Of a stretch of 14,331 nt of DNA, positions 7,303-14,331 are shown in pieces. This DNA is from Anaerolineae bacterium. GTDB lineage: Bacteria > Chloroflexota > Anaerolineae > UBA1429. Every line of letters starts with the position of its first letter. Position 1 is the first letter of the stretch. The stretch spans positions 1-14,331 of the forward strand of contig SKRJ01000308.1 of the NCBI GenBank assembly GCA_007118555.1. The letters run 5' to 3'. Below the pieces are notes generated by a model, which saw only the letters and a program-made list of their open reading frames with translations, did not search any database and had not been told where the DNA came from. The position numbers were made by a program, and so were the translations under genes.

Positions 7303-8784
7303 CTAGTCGCCGATCTGTTCGACGACCATGTGCATCTTGAGCCGGCCAAAGACGCTGTCCGAGTCGTTCTCGTCCTCACGATAGGCAAAATCGACGACCG
7401 TGGCCGAGAGGCGAAGCGACTCGGTCTCCAGTGTGACGATCAGCCCCTCCTCTGCCAGAATCAGTTCGCCCTTGCGGGCCAGCTTGGCGCCCACATCCTC
7501 GTTGGTAAAGGCGTGCTCGCTGGCCAGGACCTTGGAGATGGTGCGCGTGCCGCGCGTCTCAAAGAGCCAGATGTCAAAGGCATCGACCAGTTGCGACCCA
7601 TCGATGCCGACGACATCGCTGATCACGATGCCACACTGCCCCAGGAACTCGTGCGAGGGCGACTCGATGGTGAACGCGTGGTAAAAGTCGTCATCGCCAA
7701 ACTCGTAGGATGTCTCGAACACGGCCAGGGGGGCTAACTCTGCTATGGACGCAGGCTCTGCAACGGCCTCGGCCTCGATTGGGTCGGCGTCGGCCTCCTC
7801 ATCCTCCTCGGCCACAAGCTCCAGATCATCATCATCCAGCTCGGGCAGATCCATTACTTTGACTGTGGGCTCGGCGACAGGCTCGGCGTCGTCCGACGCC
7901 TCGGCCTCGACGTGCCAGGCCTCCTCGGGCTCCAGGTCCGGCTGGGTGGCCAGGGGGCGTTCCTCCTCATCCCACACCTCATCGCCACTATCGGCCTGGT
8001 CTGTATCGAGGTCGAGGTCCTGCTCGGCTATGTCAGCCGCCTCATCCTCGTCATCGTCCTCCATAAAGGTCGCCTCGTCCCAGCGGGGCGCCTCTGCCTT
8101 GCGCTCGGTGGCGTGGATGCCCAGGCCTCCCGGCCCGGGAATGGGATCCAGGGCCAGGGCGCGCCCTATCTGGGGGCTGGCCGCAGCAGTCTCCGGGAGT
8201 TCTTCGTCATCGTCTGTACCGAGGGTTCCCTCACGCTTGCGCATCTCGTTAGTCACCAACCAGATGACCAGCGCGATGACAGCGACCACGACAGCGAGGC
8301 CGATGAGCACCAGGGCCCAGCGAGGTGAACCCTCGGCAGCCGCCGTCTCCGGGTCTACATCTGCTTCCGGTTCGACCGGCGTCTCTGGCTCTGCCACAGG
8401 CGGAGCGATGGCGTCCGAGGGCAAAGGCACGCTACTGCGCATGCGGCTCAGGCGCAGCGCGGCGGCGGCATTGCCCTGCTCGTCCAGCTCTTCCACGGTG
8501 CTGGCGATCAGGGCGTCCACCGCTGCCCAGTCTGCGTCCCCCTCCACCAGTTCGTAGAGGCGCTCGCGGGCCTCGTTGACGTCCCCCGTCACAGTCCACG
8601 AGTCGGCCACCATGATGACGTACTGGCGCTGATGCTCGGCGCGCAGATCGGACGGGTCGGTGTCGACCCAGCGCGTAGGCCATACGCGCCACGCCATAAC
8701 GAGGCCGAGTATCAGGCCCAGCGCGAACGCTGCTGCCAGCCATTCTTTGCGCGGCGTGTTGCCGCCGATGTCCGCAACTTTCAT
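7303..8784 (-). CDS. Unrecognised two-TM protein with acidic linker and C-terminal globular domain
   Basis: 493 residues from ATG 8784, chosen because GGGGGAG lies immediately upstream; the frame is open 69 nt further but that part overlaps the promoter. Residues 14-33 form a first membrane segment ([18 protein letters not shown]). Residues about 35-145 are mostly helical and charged, perhaps extracytoplasmic, with a Pro/Glu/Val-rich stretch at 125-150. A strong second membrane segment spans about 156-178, followed by NEMRKREG, so residues after 180 are probably cytoplasmic. Residues 190-350 are low-complexity and strongly acidic, and are likely disordered. Residues 355-493 look folded ([69 protein letters not shown]). 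I recognise no family; the C-terminal domain could be a beta-rich binding module. It stands alone, divergent from the glycosyltransferase gene. Confidence 0.85.
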   Translation of the reverse strand: MKVADIGGNTPRKEWLAAAFALGLILGLVMAWRVWPTRWVDTDPSDLRAEHQRQYVIMVADSWTVTGDVNEARERLYELVEGDADWAAVDALIASTVEELDEQGNAAAALRLSRMRSSVPLPSDAIAPPVAEPETPVEPEADVDPETAAAEGSPRWALVLIGLAVVVAVIALVIWLVTNEMRKREGTLGTDDDEELPETAAASPQIGRALALDPIPGPGGLGIHATERKAEAPRWDEATFMEDDDEDEAADIAEQDLDLDTDQADSGDEVWDEEERPLATQPDLEPEEAWHVEAEASDDAEPVAEPTVKVMDLPELDDDDLELVAEEDEEADADPIEAEAVAEPASIAELAPLAVFETSYEFGDDDFYHAFTIESPSHEFLGQCGIVISDVVGIDGSQLVDAFDIWLFETRGTRTISKVLASEHAFTNEDVGAKLARKGELILAEEGLIVTLETESLRLSATVVDFAYREDENDSDSVFGRLKMHMVVEQIGD

Positions 8785-8831
8785 TTCTCCCCCTAGTGAA
8801 AAGTCGCCCTGCCGGACGGTCCGCTCGCAGC

Positions 8832-8860
8832 ATAATAGCACGTTCCCAGACAACGATCAA
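8832..8860 (-). promoter_or_regulatory. Sigma-A-like extended -10 promoter with upstream A-tract, for the acidic two-TM gene
   Basis: On the minus strand: TTGATC (8860-8855), a 17-bp spacer, then TGC-TATTAT with the -10 box at 8837-8832. The expected start is near 8825, leaving a leader of about 41 nt. A run of A residues (complement of 8874-8879) sits where an UP element would lie. The extended -10 sequence is identical to that of the trmFO promoter. Confidence 0.65.
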
Positions 8861-8937
8861 GGCACGTAGGACCTTTTTTAGCACAATCTCACGCATGGGC
8901 AGGCCGATCTGCTGCCCAAGGGGACACTACACAAGAA

Positions 8938-9013
8938 TTGCCATGGCGCGAGAGCCTCTGACGCGGCGACACGGCCTTGGCGCCTGCTGGCGCAGGCCGT
9001 TTGCCATGGCGCG
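8938..9013 (+). repeat. 13-bp direct repeat flanking a hairpin upstream of the glycosyltransferase gene
   Basis: TTGCCATGGCGCG occurs at 8938-8950 and again at 9001-9013, 63 bp apart (about six helical turns). Each copy contains the palindrome CCATGG. Between them, 8971-9000 forms a hairpin: ACGGCCT (8971-8977) pairs with AGGCCGT (8994-9000), and GCGCC (8980-8984) pairs with GGCGC (8989-8993) around a 4-nt loop. Paired regulator sites or a structured leader are both possible. The rest of the 281-bp intergenic region shows no convincing plus-strand promoter. Confidence 0.4.
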
Positions 9014-9055
9014 GCTCTTGCTTTACGATCACGGCTGCGGAGCGAACCATCCAGC

Positions 9056-9061
9056 AGGAGG
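9056..9061 (+). promoter_or_regulatory. Consensus ribosome binding site fixing a GTG start
   Basis: AGGAGG 4 nt before GTG 9066. The frame is open back to 8796, but the upstream residues are Arg-rich and unlike a protein domain, while the GT fold starts right at the GTG. Confidence 0.8.
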
Positions 9062-9065
9062 TCAC

Positions 9066-10205
9066 GTGCGGATCGGGATCAACGCCCTCTTTTGGGCGCA
9101 GCCAGCCACCGGCAGCGGCCAGTATGTGCGCCAGCTCGTGCGCCATCTGGCCCGCATGGAGCATGGGCTGGATCTAGTGTTGCTCGCCCCCGAGTACGTG
9201 CCACTGGATGGGGCTCCCGCTGCGGCGCAGCCGATACCCATGCAGGTCGGACCCGAGGGCAACCGGGCCAAGATCCTGCTCGAACAGTGGGCCTGCCCTG
9301 CGGCCGCCAGGCGCCACGGCGCCGATCTGCTGCATGTGCCCTACTTTGCGCCGCCACGGGTCGGCAGGGTGCCCATCGTCGTTACCATCCACGACCTGAT
9401 TCCGATGCTGCTCCCCGAGTATCGTGGCGGGCTGGGGGTCAGGGCCTATACGGCCTGGGCCGCCCATGCCGCGCGGCACGCCGACCGGATCATCACCGAT
9501 TCCGAGGCGTCGGCTCGTGATATCGAACGCCACCTGAAGGTGCCGCCCGAGCGCGTGCGGGTGATCTACCTCGCCGCCGACGAGGTGTTCCGGCCCGTGC
9601 CCCCTTCGGAGGACGGTGAGCTGACCGCATTGCGTCGGCGCCTGGGGCTCCCAAAGGACTATCTGCTTTACCTGGGAGGGTTTGACCGGCGCAAACGTGT
9701 CCCCGAGTTGCTGCGCGCCTATCAGCGGGCGGGTCTGGCGCAGGCCGGCCTGGCCCTGGTGATCGGCGGTCGCCTGCCGGACGCTGACACGCCCTTTGCC
9801 CCCGATCCCCGGCCCCTGGCCGCCGAGCTCGGCATTGAGGACGCTGTGCGATGTCTCGGCTGGGTCGATGAGGCCGACAAGCCCGCCCTCTACCGTGGCG
9901 CGCGGGCCTTTTGCTTTCCCTCGGCCTACGAGGGCTTTGGACTCCCCCCCCTGGAGGCCCTTTCGAGCGGGACCCCCGTCATAGCCGGGAGGGGCTCTTC
10001 GCTGGAGGAGGTGGTGGGCGCCGGGGGGCTGCTGGTGCCCACGGATGACCTGGATGCCCTGACCGAGGCGCTTGTGCGCCTCGCCGACGACGAGGCCCTG
10101 CGCGCACGGCTAGGGGCCCAGGGGCTGGCTCATGCCGCTACGTTTCGTTGGGAGACCACCGCCCAAGAGACGGCGGCCCTCTATCGTGAGGTGATCGATG
10201 GCTAG
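9066..10205 (+). CDS. GT4-type (GT-B fold) glycosyltransferase
   Basis: 379 residues from GTG 9066 behind a perfect AGGAGG. This is a cytoplasmic or membrane-peripheral retaining glycosyltransferase of the Glycosyltransferase family 4/"glycosyl transferases group 1" type; donor and acceptor are not readable from sequence. The N-terminal Rossmann domain starts MRIGINALFW with the acceptor-side glycine motif TGSGQY (15-20), then the linker strand VTIHDLIP (107-113) and IITDSEASARDI (142-153). The C-terminal domain starts at LYLGGFDRRKRVPELLRAY (201-219) and carries the nucleotide-sugar E-x7-E motif in PSAYEGFGLPPLEALSSG (E289, E297), followed by TPVIAGRGSSLEEVVGAGG. The family's typical length is 350-400. 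Its stop overlaps the start of the next gene by 8 nt, so the two are translationally coupled and probably act on the same surface glycan or glycoprotein. Confidence 0.93.
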   Translation: MRIGINALFWAQPATGSGQYVRQLVRHLARMEHGLDLVLLAPEYVPLDGAPAAAQPIPMQVGPEGNRAKILLEQWACPAAARRHGADLLHVPYFAPPRVGRVPIVVTIHDLIPMLLPEYRGGLGVRAYTAWAAHAARHADRIITDSEASARDIERHLKVPPERVRVIYLAADEVFRPVPPSEDGELTALRRRLGLPKDYLLYLGGFDRRKRVPELLRAYQRAGLAQAGLALVIGGRLPDADTPFAPDPRPLAAELGIEDAVRCLGWVDEADKPALYRGARAFCFPSAYEGFGLPPLEALSSGTPVIAGRGSSLEEVVGAGGLLVPTDDLDALTEALVRLADDEALRARLGAQGLAHAATFRWETTAQETAALYREVIDG

Positions 10206-13158
10206 GCGGCCACCTCCGCCCACGCCCAGGGGCCATCTGCCCGGCCTTGCGGCACTGGTCGGGTTGGGCCTCTACCTGGGGCGGGTGGCGGCAGAGGCGC
10301 TGCCGGGCGTGCGGCAGCCCTGGGAGGCCGTTGGCCTCACCCTGGCGGGGCTGGCGCTGGCATGGTTGGTGACCCGGATATGTACGCGCTGGGAGATCAC
10401 GCTCCATCCCCTGCTCCTGTCCTGGGCCTATGTCCTCTGGCCCGCCATCCACCCCACCCTGGCCTGGGGCGTTGGCCTCGCCATGCTGGTCGTGTGGTTG
10501 TTCCAGCTTCCCAGAGCGCGCCTGCCGCGTCATGCGCCAGAGGTGGCCCTGCTGCTGACTGGGCTGGCGCTCTATGGGGCCACCGTAGCCCGGACGGTGC
10601 TCCCCGCCGACAGCGGCGAGTTCCAGCTCGTAGCCGCTGTGTTGGGCATCGCCCACCCACCCGGCTACCCTCTGTACACTATGCTGGGCAGGCTTGCGAC
10701 CCTCTGGCCCTTGGGCGAGCCCGCCCTGGGGCTGAACCTGTTAAGCGTCGCGTTCAGCGCCATGACCCTGGCCACGATCGTGGCGCTGGTACGCCATGCG
10801 ACACCTGGAAGGCCCCGCGCCTGGGCCTGGGGAGGCGGTTTGGCGGCGCTGGCCCTGGCTGTCAGCCCGACCTTTTGGTCGCAGGCCACCACCGCCAACA
10901 TCCGTAGCCTCACCGCCCTGCTGACGGCACTCTGCCTGCTGTTGCTGGTGCGCTGGTCGCGGAACCCGACTGTGGGCCGGCTGGCGGCCGTCGGGCTGGC
11001 GGTCGGCCTCGCCATCGGGCACCATGGCTCGCTGGGGCTGGTGGCGCTCCCCATGGGCGCCTATGTGCTCGCCGTCCAGCCGCGCCTGCTTCTGTCGCCT
11101 CGCCGTTGGCTCCCCGCCCTGGGGGCATTTCTGGGCTCGTTCATTGTCCTGCTCTACCTGCCCTTGCGGAGCGCCATGGGGCCGGCCTTTGACCCGGTGC
11201 CCATCGACAGCTTTTCGCGTTTCACAGAGCACGTCCTGGCGACAGGGTTTCGCGGCGATATGTTCTACTTTACTGCCTGGGCCGAGCTCTTGGAGCGGGG
11301 GCGCATCTATCTGGATATCTTGCGCCTGCAGTTTGGTCCCCTGCTGCCCTGGGCCATGGGGTTGTCGCTGCTATGGATGCTGTGGCGCGATCGGCGACTG
11401 GGGCTGTTGCTGGGCGGCGTATGGCTTGTCAATGCCGCCTCGGCGCTGACCTACCGTGCACCCCAGACGGTCGAGTACCTGCTGCCATCCTATGTGGCCA
11501 TGGCCGCTTGCCTGGGCTATGGCGTGGCTGTGGCCCTCAAGCGACGCTCGCAGGCAAGCGGAGGGGCGCTGGTGGCTCTGCTCAGTGTTATTGTGATGTG
11601 GAACGGAGTAGCCGTGTGGCCCGATTTTCGAGCGCTGGCGTCCGAGCCGGATGCGCGCCGCTACGCCGAGACGATCTTTGAGGGGGCGCCGCCCGACGCC
11701 CTCGTCCTGGCAAACTGGCACTGGGCCACGCCCATGTGGTACTTGCAGCATGTGGAGGCAAGGCGGCCCGATCTCACGATCGATTACGTCTATCCCCAGG
11801 GGCCGCTCTCCAACGAGGAGGTATGGCTCGCGCGTCTCACGGCCGGGCTGGAGGGCGCTCACGGCCCGCCTCGACCGGTGGTGGTCACCAATCGCTTTGC
11901 GGCCTACCACGACCTGGTCTATCCGTTCGCGCCCCTGGGCGAGGCCTGGGTGGTGCGGCCCGAGATGCTCCAGGTGCCCCCCGCCGAGGCACTGCCTGTC
12001 GAGGTCGAGCTCGGCAAGCGGGTGCGCATGGAGGCCTATCACCAGAGTGAGACGTCCATCGGCCCCGGCGATACCCTGCAGGTGTCTCTCTACTGGCGGC
12101 CCGTCGTGCCGCTGGAGCGCGACTATGCCGTATTCGTCCAGCTACTCGGCCCCCAGGGCGTTGTGGGGCAGGCAGACCGGTCGCAGCCCACCAGCAGCTA
12201 TCCGGTGGACGTACTGCGCTCGGATCTGTACGAGCTGCCCCTGCTCCTGCAGACCCCGCCGGGCACCTACCAGTTGATCGCCGGATTCTACACGGCGGCA
12301 GACGATGGCTGGGAACGGCTAACGACGGCCGAGGGCGCGGACCACATTGTGCTCGGTTCCGTCCAGGTGACCGCAGGCTCGCAGCGTGCCGCGACCGCAC
12401 GCCCCCGGGCGGTGCGCTACACCACCGGGCAGCGCCTGCGTGGCATGGATGTGGACCATGGCGTGGCGGGCCAGACGCGGCTCTATCTGCACTGGGTTGG
12501 CGATGCAGTCACCTCGCCGGCGGTCCAGCTTGTCGCTCTTCGCGATGGTGTGCCCGTCGCCTCCACCGGATTGGCGGGCCTGGAACGCGGCCAGACCGCC
12601 ACGGTCGTCCTAGACCTGCCATCCGACATCACCGAGGTGCAGCTGGGCATGGAACGGGAGGGGCAGACGCCTGCGCGCACCGTGGGGCCCTGGGGATTGC
12701 CCTGGCGCTCTCGCATCACGCTGCGCCTGCCCACCGACGAGACCCGCTATGTCCCGCTGAGCGGTGGACTGGCGTATGTGGGCGTGAAAAGCCCCGAAAT
12801 CGCACGCGCAGGCGAGCCGCTTGTCGTGCGCCCCCGTCTGATGGCGCTGGGGCCCGTTACTCGGGACTATAGTGTCTCGGTGGGCGTCGTGAGCCAGGAC
12901 CCGCCCTGGGAGCGCAAGAGCGATGGCACCCCTGCCATGGGGGCCATCCCCACGCTAAAGTGGCTCAGTGGCTGGGTGGTGTCGGGGGCATATATCCCCT
13001 TGCTCCCAGAGAACGCAACGCCGGGGCCCGCCCGGGTCACCGTGAGCGCGTACGATGCCTTTACACAGATGCCGCTGGCGGTCCTGGATGAGAGGCTGGC
13101 TCGTGAGGGACAGGGGATCTTTATGATCGTGGCCGAGCTCGAGATCCTCGGCCCCTGA
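10198..13158 (+). CDS. DUF2723/GT117-type polytopic membrane protein (GT-C glycosyltransferase-like) with tandem exterior beta modules
   Basis: 986 residues. The ATG sits inside the glycosyltransferase's last codons with GAGG about 7 nt upstream. Residues 1-475 contain many hydrophobic membrane segments. The DUF2723 hallmark is clear: DSGEF at 138-142, with the acidic pair typical of GT-C active sites in the first loop, then AHPPGYPLYTMLGRL at 152-166. DUF2723 proteins include human TMEM260, an O-mannosyltransferase (CAZy GT117); a lipid-linked sugar donor and an exported protein or glycan acceptor are expected but not shown. Residues 476-590 resemble the soluble domain that follows the membrane part in GT-C enzymes. 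Residues 600-986 are extra: about three beta-sandwich-like modules (605-725, 735-845, 855-980), the first and third similar to each other. They may bind carbohydrate or the acceptor. No frameshift is seen. Confidence 0.9.
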   Translation: MARRPPPPTPRGHLPGLAALVGLGLYLGRVAAEALPGVRQPWEAVGLTLAGLALAWLVTRICTRWEITLHPLLLSWAYVLWPAIHPTLAWGVGLAMLVVWLFQLPRARLPRHAPEVALLLTGLALYGATVARTVLPADSGEFQLVAAVLGIAHPPGYPLYTMLGRLATLWPLGEPALGLNLLSVAFSAMTLATIVALVRHATPGRPRAWAWGGGLAALALAVSPTFWSQATTANIRSLTALLTALCLLLLVRWSRNPTVGRLAAVGLAVGLAIGHHGSLGLVALPMGAYVLAVQPRLLLSPRRWLPALGAFLGSFIVLLYLPLRSAMGPAFDPVPIDSFSRFTEHVLATGFRGDMFYFTAWAELLERGRIYLDILRLQFGPLLPWAMGLSLLWMLWRDRRLGLLLGGVWLVNAASALTYRAPQTVEYLLPSYVAMAACLGYGVAVALKRRSQASGGALVALLSVIVMWNGVAVWPDFRALASEPDARRYAETIFEGAPPDALVLANWHWATPMWYLQHVEARRPDLTIDYVYPQGPLSNEEVWLARLTAGLEGAHGPPRPVVVTNRFAAYHDLVYPFAPLGEAWVVRPEMLQVPPAEALPVEVELGKRVRMEAYHQSETSIGPGDTLQVSLYWRPVVPLERDYAVFVQLLGPQGVVGQADRSQPTSSYPVDVLRSDLYELPLLLQTPPGTYQLIAGFYTAADDGWERLTTAEGADHIVLGSVQVTAGSQRAATARPRAVRYTTGQRLRGMDVDHGVAGQTRLYLHWVGDAVTSPAVQLVALRDGVPVASTGLAGLERGQTATVVLDLPSDITEVQLGMEREGQTPARTVGPWGLPWRSRITLRLPTDETRYVPLSGGLAYVGVKSPEIARAGEPLVVRPRLMALGPVTRDYSVSVGVVSQDPPWERKSDGTPAMGAIPTLKWLSGWVVSGAYIPLLPENATPGPARVTVSAYDAFTQMPLAVLDERLAREGQGIFMIVAELEILGP

Positions 13159-13189
13159 ACTGTTGTCAGCCAATGACGCGCAACGCCTG

Positions 13190-13216
13190 TTGCAGGCAGG
13201 TTGTGTGTGGTACAAT
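13190..13216 (+). promoter_or_regulatory. Candidate promoter of the PHP-domain gene
   Basis: TACAAT at 13211-13216, preceded by TGG to make an extended -10 element. The best -35 match, TTGCAG (13190-13195), is only 15 bp away, so recognition may rest mainly on the extended -10. The expected start near 13223 leaves a leader of about 60 nt. Confidence 0.5.
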
Positions 13217-13230
13217 GCTGAAGAGCTGAG

Positions 13231-13241
13231 ACCTGACAGGT
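13231..13241. promoter_or_regulatory. Small perfect inverted repeat in the PHP gene leader, operator-like
   Basis: ACCTG, one base, CAGGT: a perfect 5-1-5 palindrome about 8-18 nt after the predicted start point. The position suits a repressor site, but a motif this short can arise by chance. Confidence 0.25.
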
Positions 13242-13283
13242 GCAAGAGTCCCGAACAACACACAGCGCAATGACAGGAGTTGT

Positions 13284-14177
13284 ATGAACTGGCAATCCCC
13301 CTTTGGCCTGCCCGGGCACTGGTACAAGGGCAATCTCCACACTCACACCACCCAGTCCGATGGCCGTATATCTCCCGACGACGCGGTAGCCTGGTACCAC
13401 GAGCAGGGCTATGACTTTTGCGCTCTCTCTGACCACTGGGTGTTGACGCCGGGGCGTGTGTACTCGCCGGACTTTATCACGCTCTCAGGGACAGAGCTGC
13501 ACGGGGATGGCTATCATCTGCTGGTGGCCGGGCTCCGCGAGCTACCACCCCGAGACCAGGAGCACGAGCCGCAGGCCGTGATCGATTACGTCAAGGCGCA
13601 GGGCGCCCTCGCGTATATCGCCCATCCCTACTGGACGGGACGACCCTCCATGGAGACGGCCGCGCTGCGGGATCTCGATGGCCTCGAGGTATTCAACAGC
13701 GTATGTGAGATCACCCAGGGCACAGGGCACGCTCGCATTCATTGGGATGATTGTCTCTCCGCAGAGCAGCGCCTGACGGGTCTGGCGGTGGATGATGTGC
13801 ACTGGAGCTTTGGCGAGGCCGGGGGCGGTTATGTCATGGTGCGGGCCCTCGAACTGAGCGAGACAGCGCTGCTAGAGTCCCTGCGACAGGGGCATTTCTA
13901 CAGCAGCATGGGGCCTACGATCCAGGATCTGCGCATTCGCGATGGCGACGACCTTGGGCCAGCGCTGGATGTGGTGTGCAGCCCCTGTGCCGAGATCCTG
14001 TTCTATACCTATGGGCCACACGGCAGGCGGTTCGCGGCCCAGCCCGGCGAGACTATCTCGCGGGCGAGCCTGCCCCTCCGACAGGAGCAGGTCTTTGTCC
14101 GGGTCGAGTGCCGCGACGTATCGGGGCGCTGCGCCTGGAGCAATCCCGTATTCTTGGGCGACATTCTGTCTGACTGA
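13284..14177 (+). CDS. PHP-domain metal-dependent phosphoesterase family protein
   Basis: 297 residues; AGGAG lies 4 nt before the ATG. PHP domains are TIM-like barrels with up to three metal ions that hydrolyse phosphoesters. The metal-site motifs are in order: NLHTHTTQSDG (H19, H21, D26), ALSDHW (D50, H51), GTELHGDGYH (E71, H78), AHPYW (H114), a strand with LEVFNS (E135) and AVDDVHW (D170, D171, H173). Barrel residues end near 210. Residues 212-297 form a beta-rich C-terminal extension (IQDLRIRDGD, ILFYTYGPHGRRF, VFVRVECRDVSGRCAWSNPVFL) seen in stand-alone PHP proteins with a domain after the barrel. The exact substrate is unknown; nucleotide or sugar phosphates are possible. It is 125 bp after the GT117 gene with its own promoter-like sequence, so it may be only partly co-transcribed with it. 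Confidence 0.9.
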   Translation: MNWQSPFGLPGHWYKGNLHTHTTQSDGRISPDDAVAWYHEQGYDFCALSDHWVLTPGRVYSPDFITLSGTELHGDGYHLLVAGLRELPPRDQEHEPQAVIDYVKAQGALAYIAHPYWTGRPSMETAALRDLDGLEVFNSVCEITQGTGHARIHWDDCLSAEQRLTGLAVDDVHWSFGEAGGGYVMVRALELSETALLESLRQGHFYSSMGPTIQDLRIRDGDDLGPALDVVCSPCAEILFYTYGPHGRRFAAQPGETISRASLPLRQEQVFVRVECRDVSGRCAWSNPVFLGDILSD

Positions 14178-14218
14178 CGAAAGCGGGCGAGTCAGCTTTG
14201 GTACGATCGCTTGCCTTT

Positions 14219-14229
14219 AGGAGACTCCT
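14219..14229. repeat. Perfect 11-nt inverted repeat downstream of the PHP gene
   Basis: AGGAG, one base, CTCCT. It contains a Shine-Dalgarno-like AGGAG, yet no start codon follows at normal spacing. It may be an operator or part of a small stem; its function is unknown. Confidence 0.25.
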
Positions 14230-14292
14230 GTACATCGCATAGAACAGTTGTCGATGAGAGTGTGGAATAAGTCGGCGCTATGTGCGAGTGAT

Positions 14293-14312
14293 CGCACCAT
14301 GGGTGCGTTTTT
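14293..14312 (+). terminator. Short GC stem with T5 tail, candidate intrinsic terminator
   Basis: CGCACC (14293-14298) and GGTGCG (14302-14307) enclose a 3-nt loop and are followed by TTTTT (14308-14312). It lies 115 nt beyond the PHP gene stop. A weak open frame (ATG 14254 to the window edge, 26 codons) crosses it; if that frame is a real gene start, this is not a terminator. Confidence 0.5.
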
Positions 14313-14331
14313 GCGGATTATGTCGCTGTCC

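Noticed and set aside
7745..8330. Short repeated codon runs resembling a DNA repeat array
   Set aside because: They are irregular Asp/Glu/Ala codons in a low-complexity coding linker, with no fixed unit or spacer; not CRISPR or tandem repeat.
7745..8557. Ser-rich 270-residue plus-strand open frame
   Set aside because: Its serine runs are the reverse reading of the Asp/Glu-rich linker of the minus-strand two-TM protein; it has no ribosome site or domain.
8859..8887. Possible plus-strand promoter for the glycosyltransferase (AAGGCA, 17 bp, CACAAT)
   Set aside because: Hexamers match only 3/6 and 4/6 of consensus, and it overlaps the better minus-strand promoter; I cannot support it.
8796..9065. 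Upstream extension of the glycosyltransferase frame
   Set aside because: The extra residues are Arg-rich and unlike the family, the region carries the opposite gene's promoter, and a perfect AGGAGG precedes GTG 9066.
13183..13200. GCCTG-TTG-CAGGC mini-hairpin after the GT117 gene
   Set aside because: A 5-bp stem without a T tract is too weak to call a terminator and overlaps the PHP gene promoter region.
14254..14331. 26-codon open frame at the right edge
   Set aside because: No ribosome site before ATG 14254 or ATG 14299 and no recognisable motif; too short to call a gene.

Overview
The window is high-GC, gene-dense bacterial DNA with nine complete genes, one gene cut by the left edge, and no mobile element, CRISPR array, tRNA or rRNA that I can see. 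The gene complement suggests Chloroflexota, probably Anaerolineae or a relative: a stand-alone AICAR transformylase, TrmFO, a DapL-type aminotransferase, HflX, and a large DUF2723/GT117 membrane protein with extra beta modules. This is inference from gene content and protein style, not a database placement.

Layout. (1) Positions 1-2276, plus strand: the C-terminal end of an NTF2-like protein, the AICAR formyltransferase half of PurH without the cyclohydrolase half, and a histidine-phosphatase-superfamily enzyme starting at TTG. They meet the next block tail to tail with an 11-nt gap, and a 30-nt near-perfect palindrome lies inside the end of the opposing gene. (2) Positions 2288-7129, minus strand, transcribed right to left: trmFO, an M28-family peptidase or cyclase-like exoprotein, a DapL-type aminotransferase and hflX. 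Overlaps or short gaps (4-nt overlap, 41-nt gap, tight or overlapping junction) suggest one operon. A sigma-A-like extended -10 promoter sits so close to the trmFO ATG that the transcript would be nearly leaderless. (3) Positions 7303-8784, minus strand: an unrecognised protein with two membrane segments and a long acidic linker. It has its own promoter and is followed by a 13-bp stem. (4) Positions 9066-13158, plus strand: a GT4-type glycosyltransferase overlapping by 8 nt a 986-residue GT-C-type (DUF2723/GT117) membrane protein, presumably a surface glycosylation pair. A 281-bp divergent intergenic region separates it from block 3 and carries a hairpin and a 13-bp direct repeat. (5) Positions 13284-14177, plus strand: a PHP-domain metal-dependent phosphoesterase with its own promoter-like region. 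The last 154 bases hold a small palindrome and a terminator-like hairpin.

Functionally the window mixes housekeeping (purine synthesis, tRNA m5U54, ribosome-associated GTPase, lysine/DAP transamination) with envelope functions (glycosyltransferase pair, membrane-anchored M28 protein, acidic two-TM protein). I found no clear undescribed multi-gene system. The most open questions are the acidic two-TM protein and the GT4 plus GT117 pair with its repeated exterior modules.
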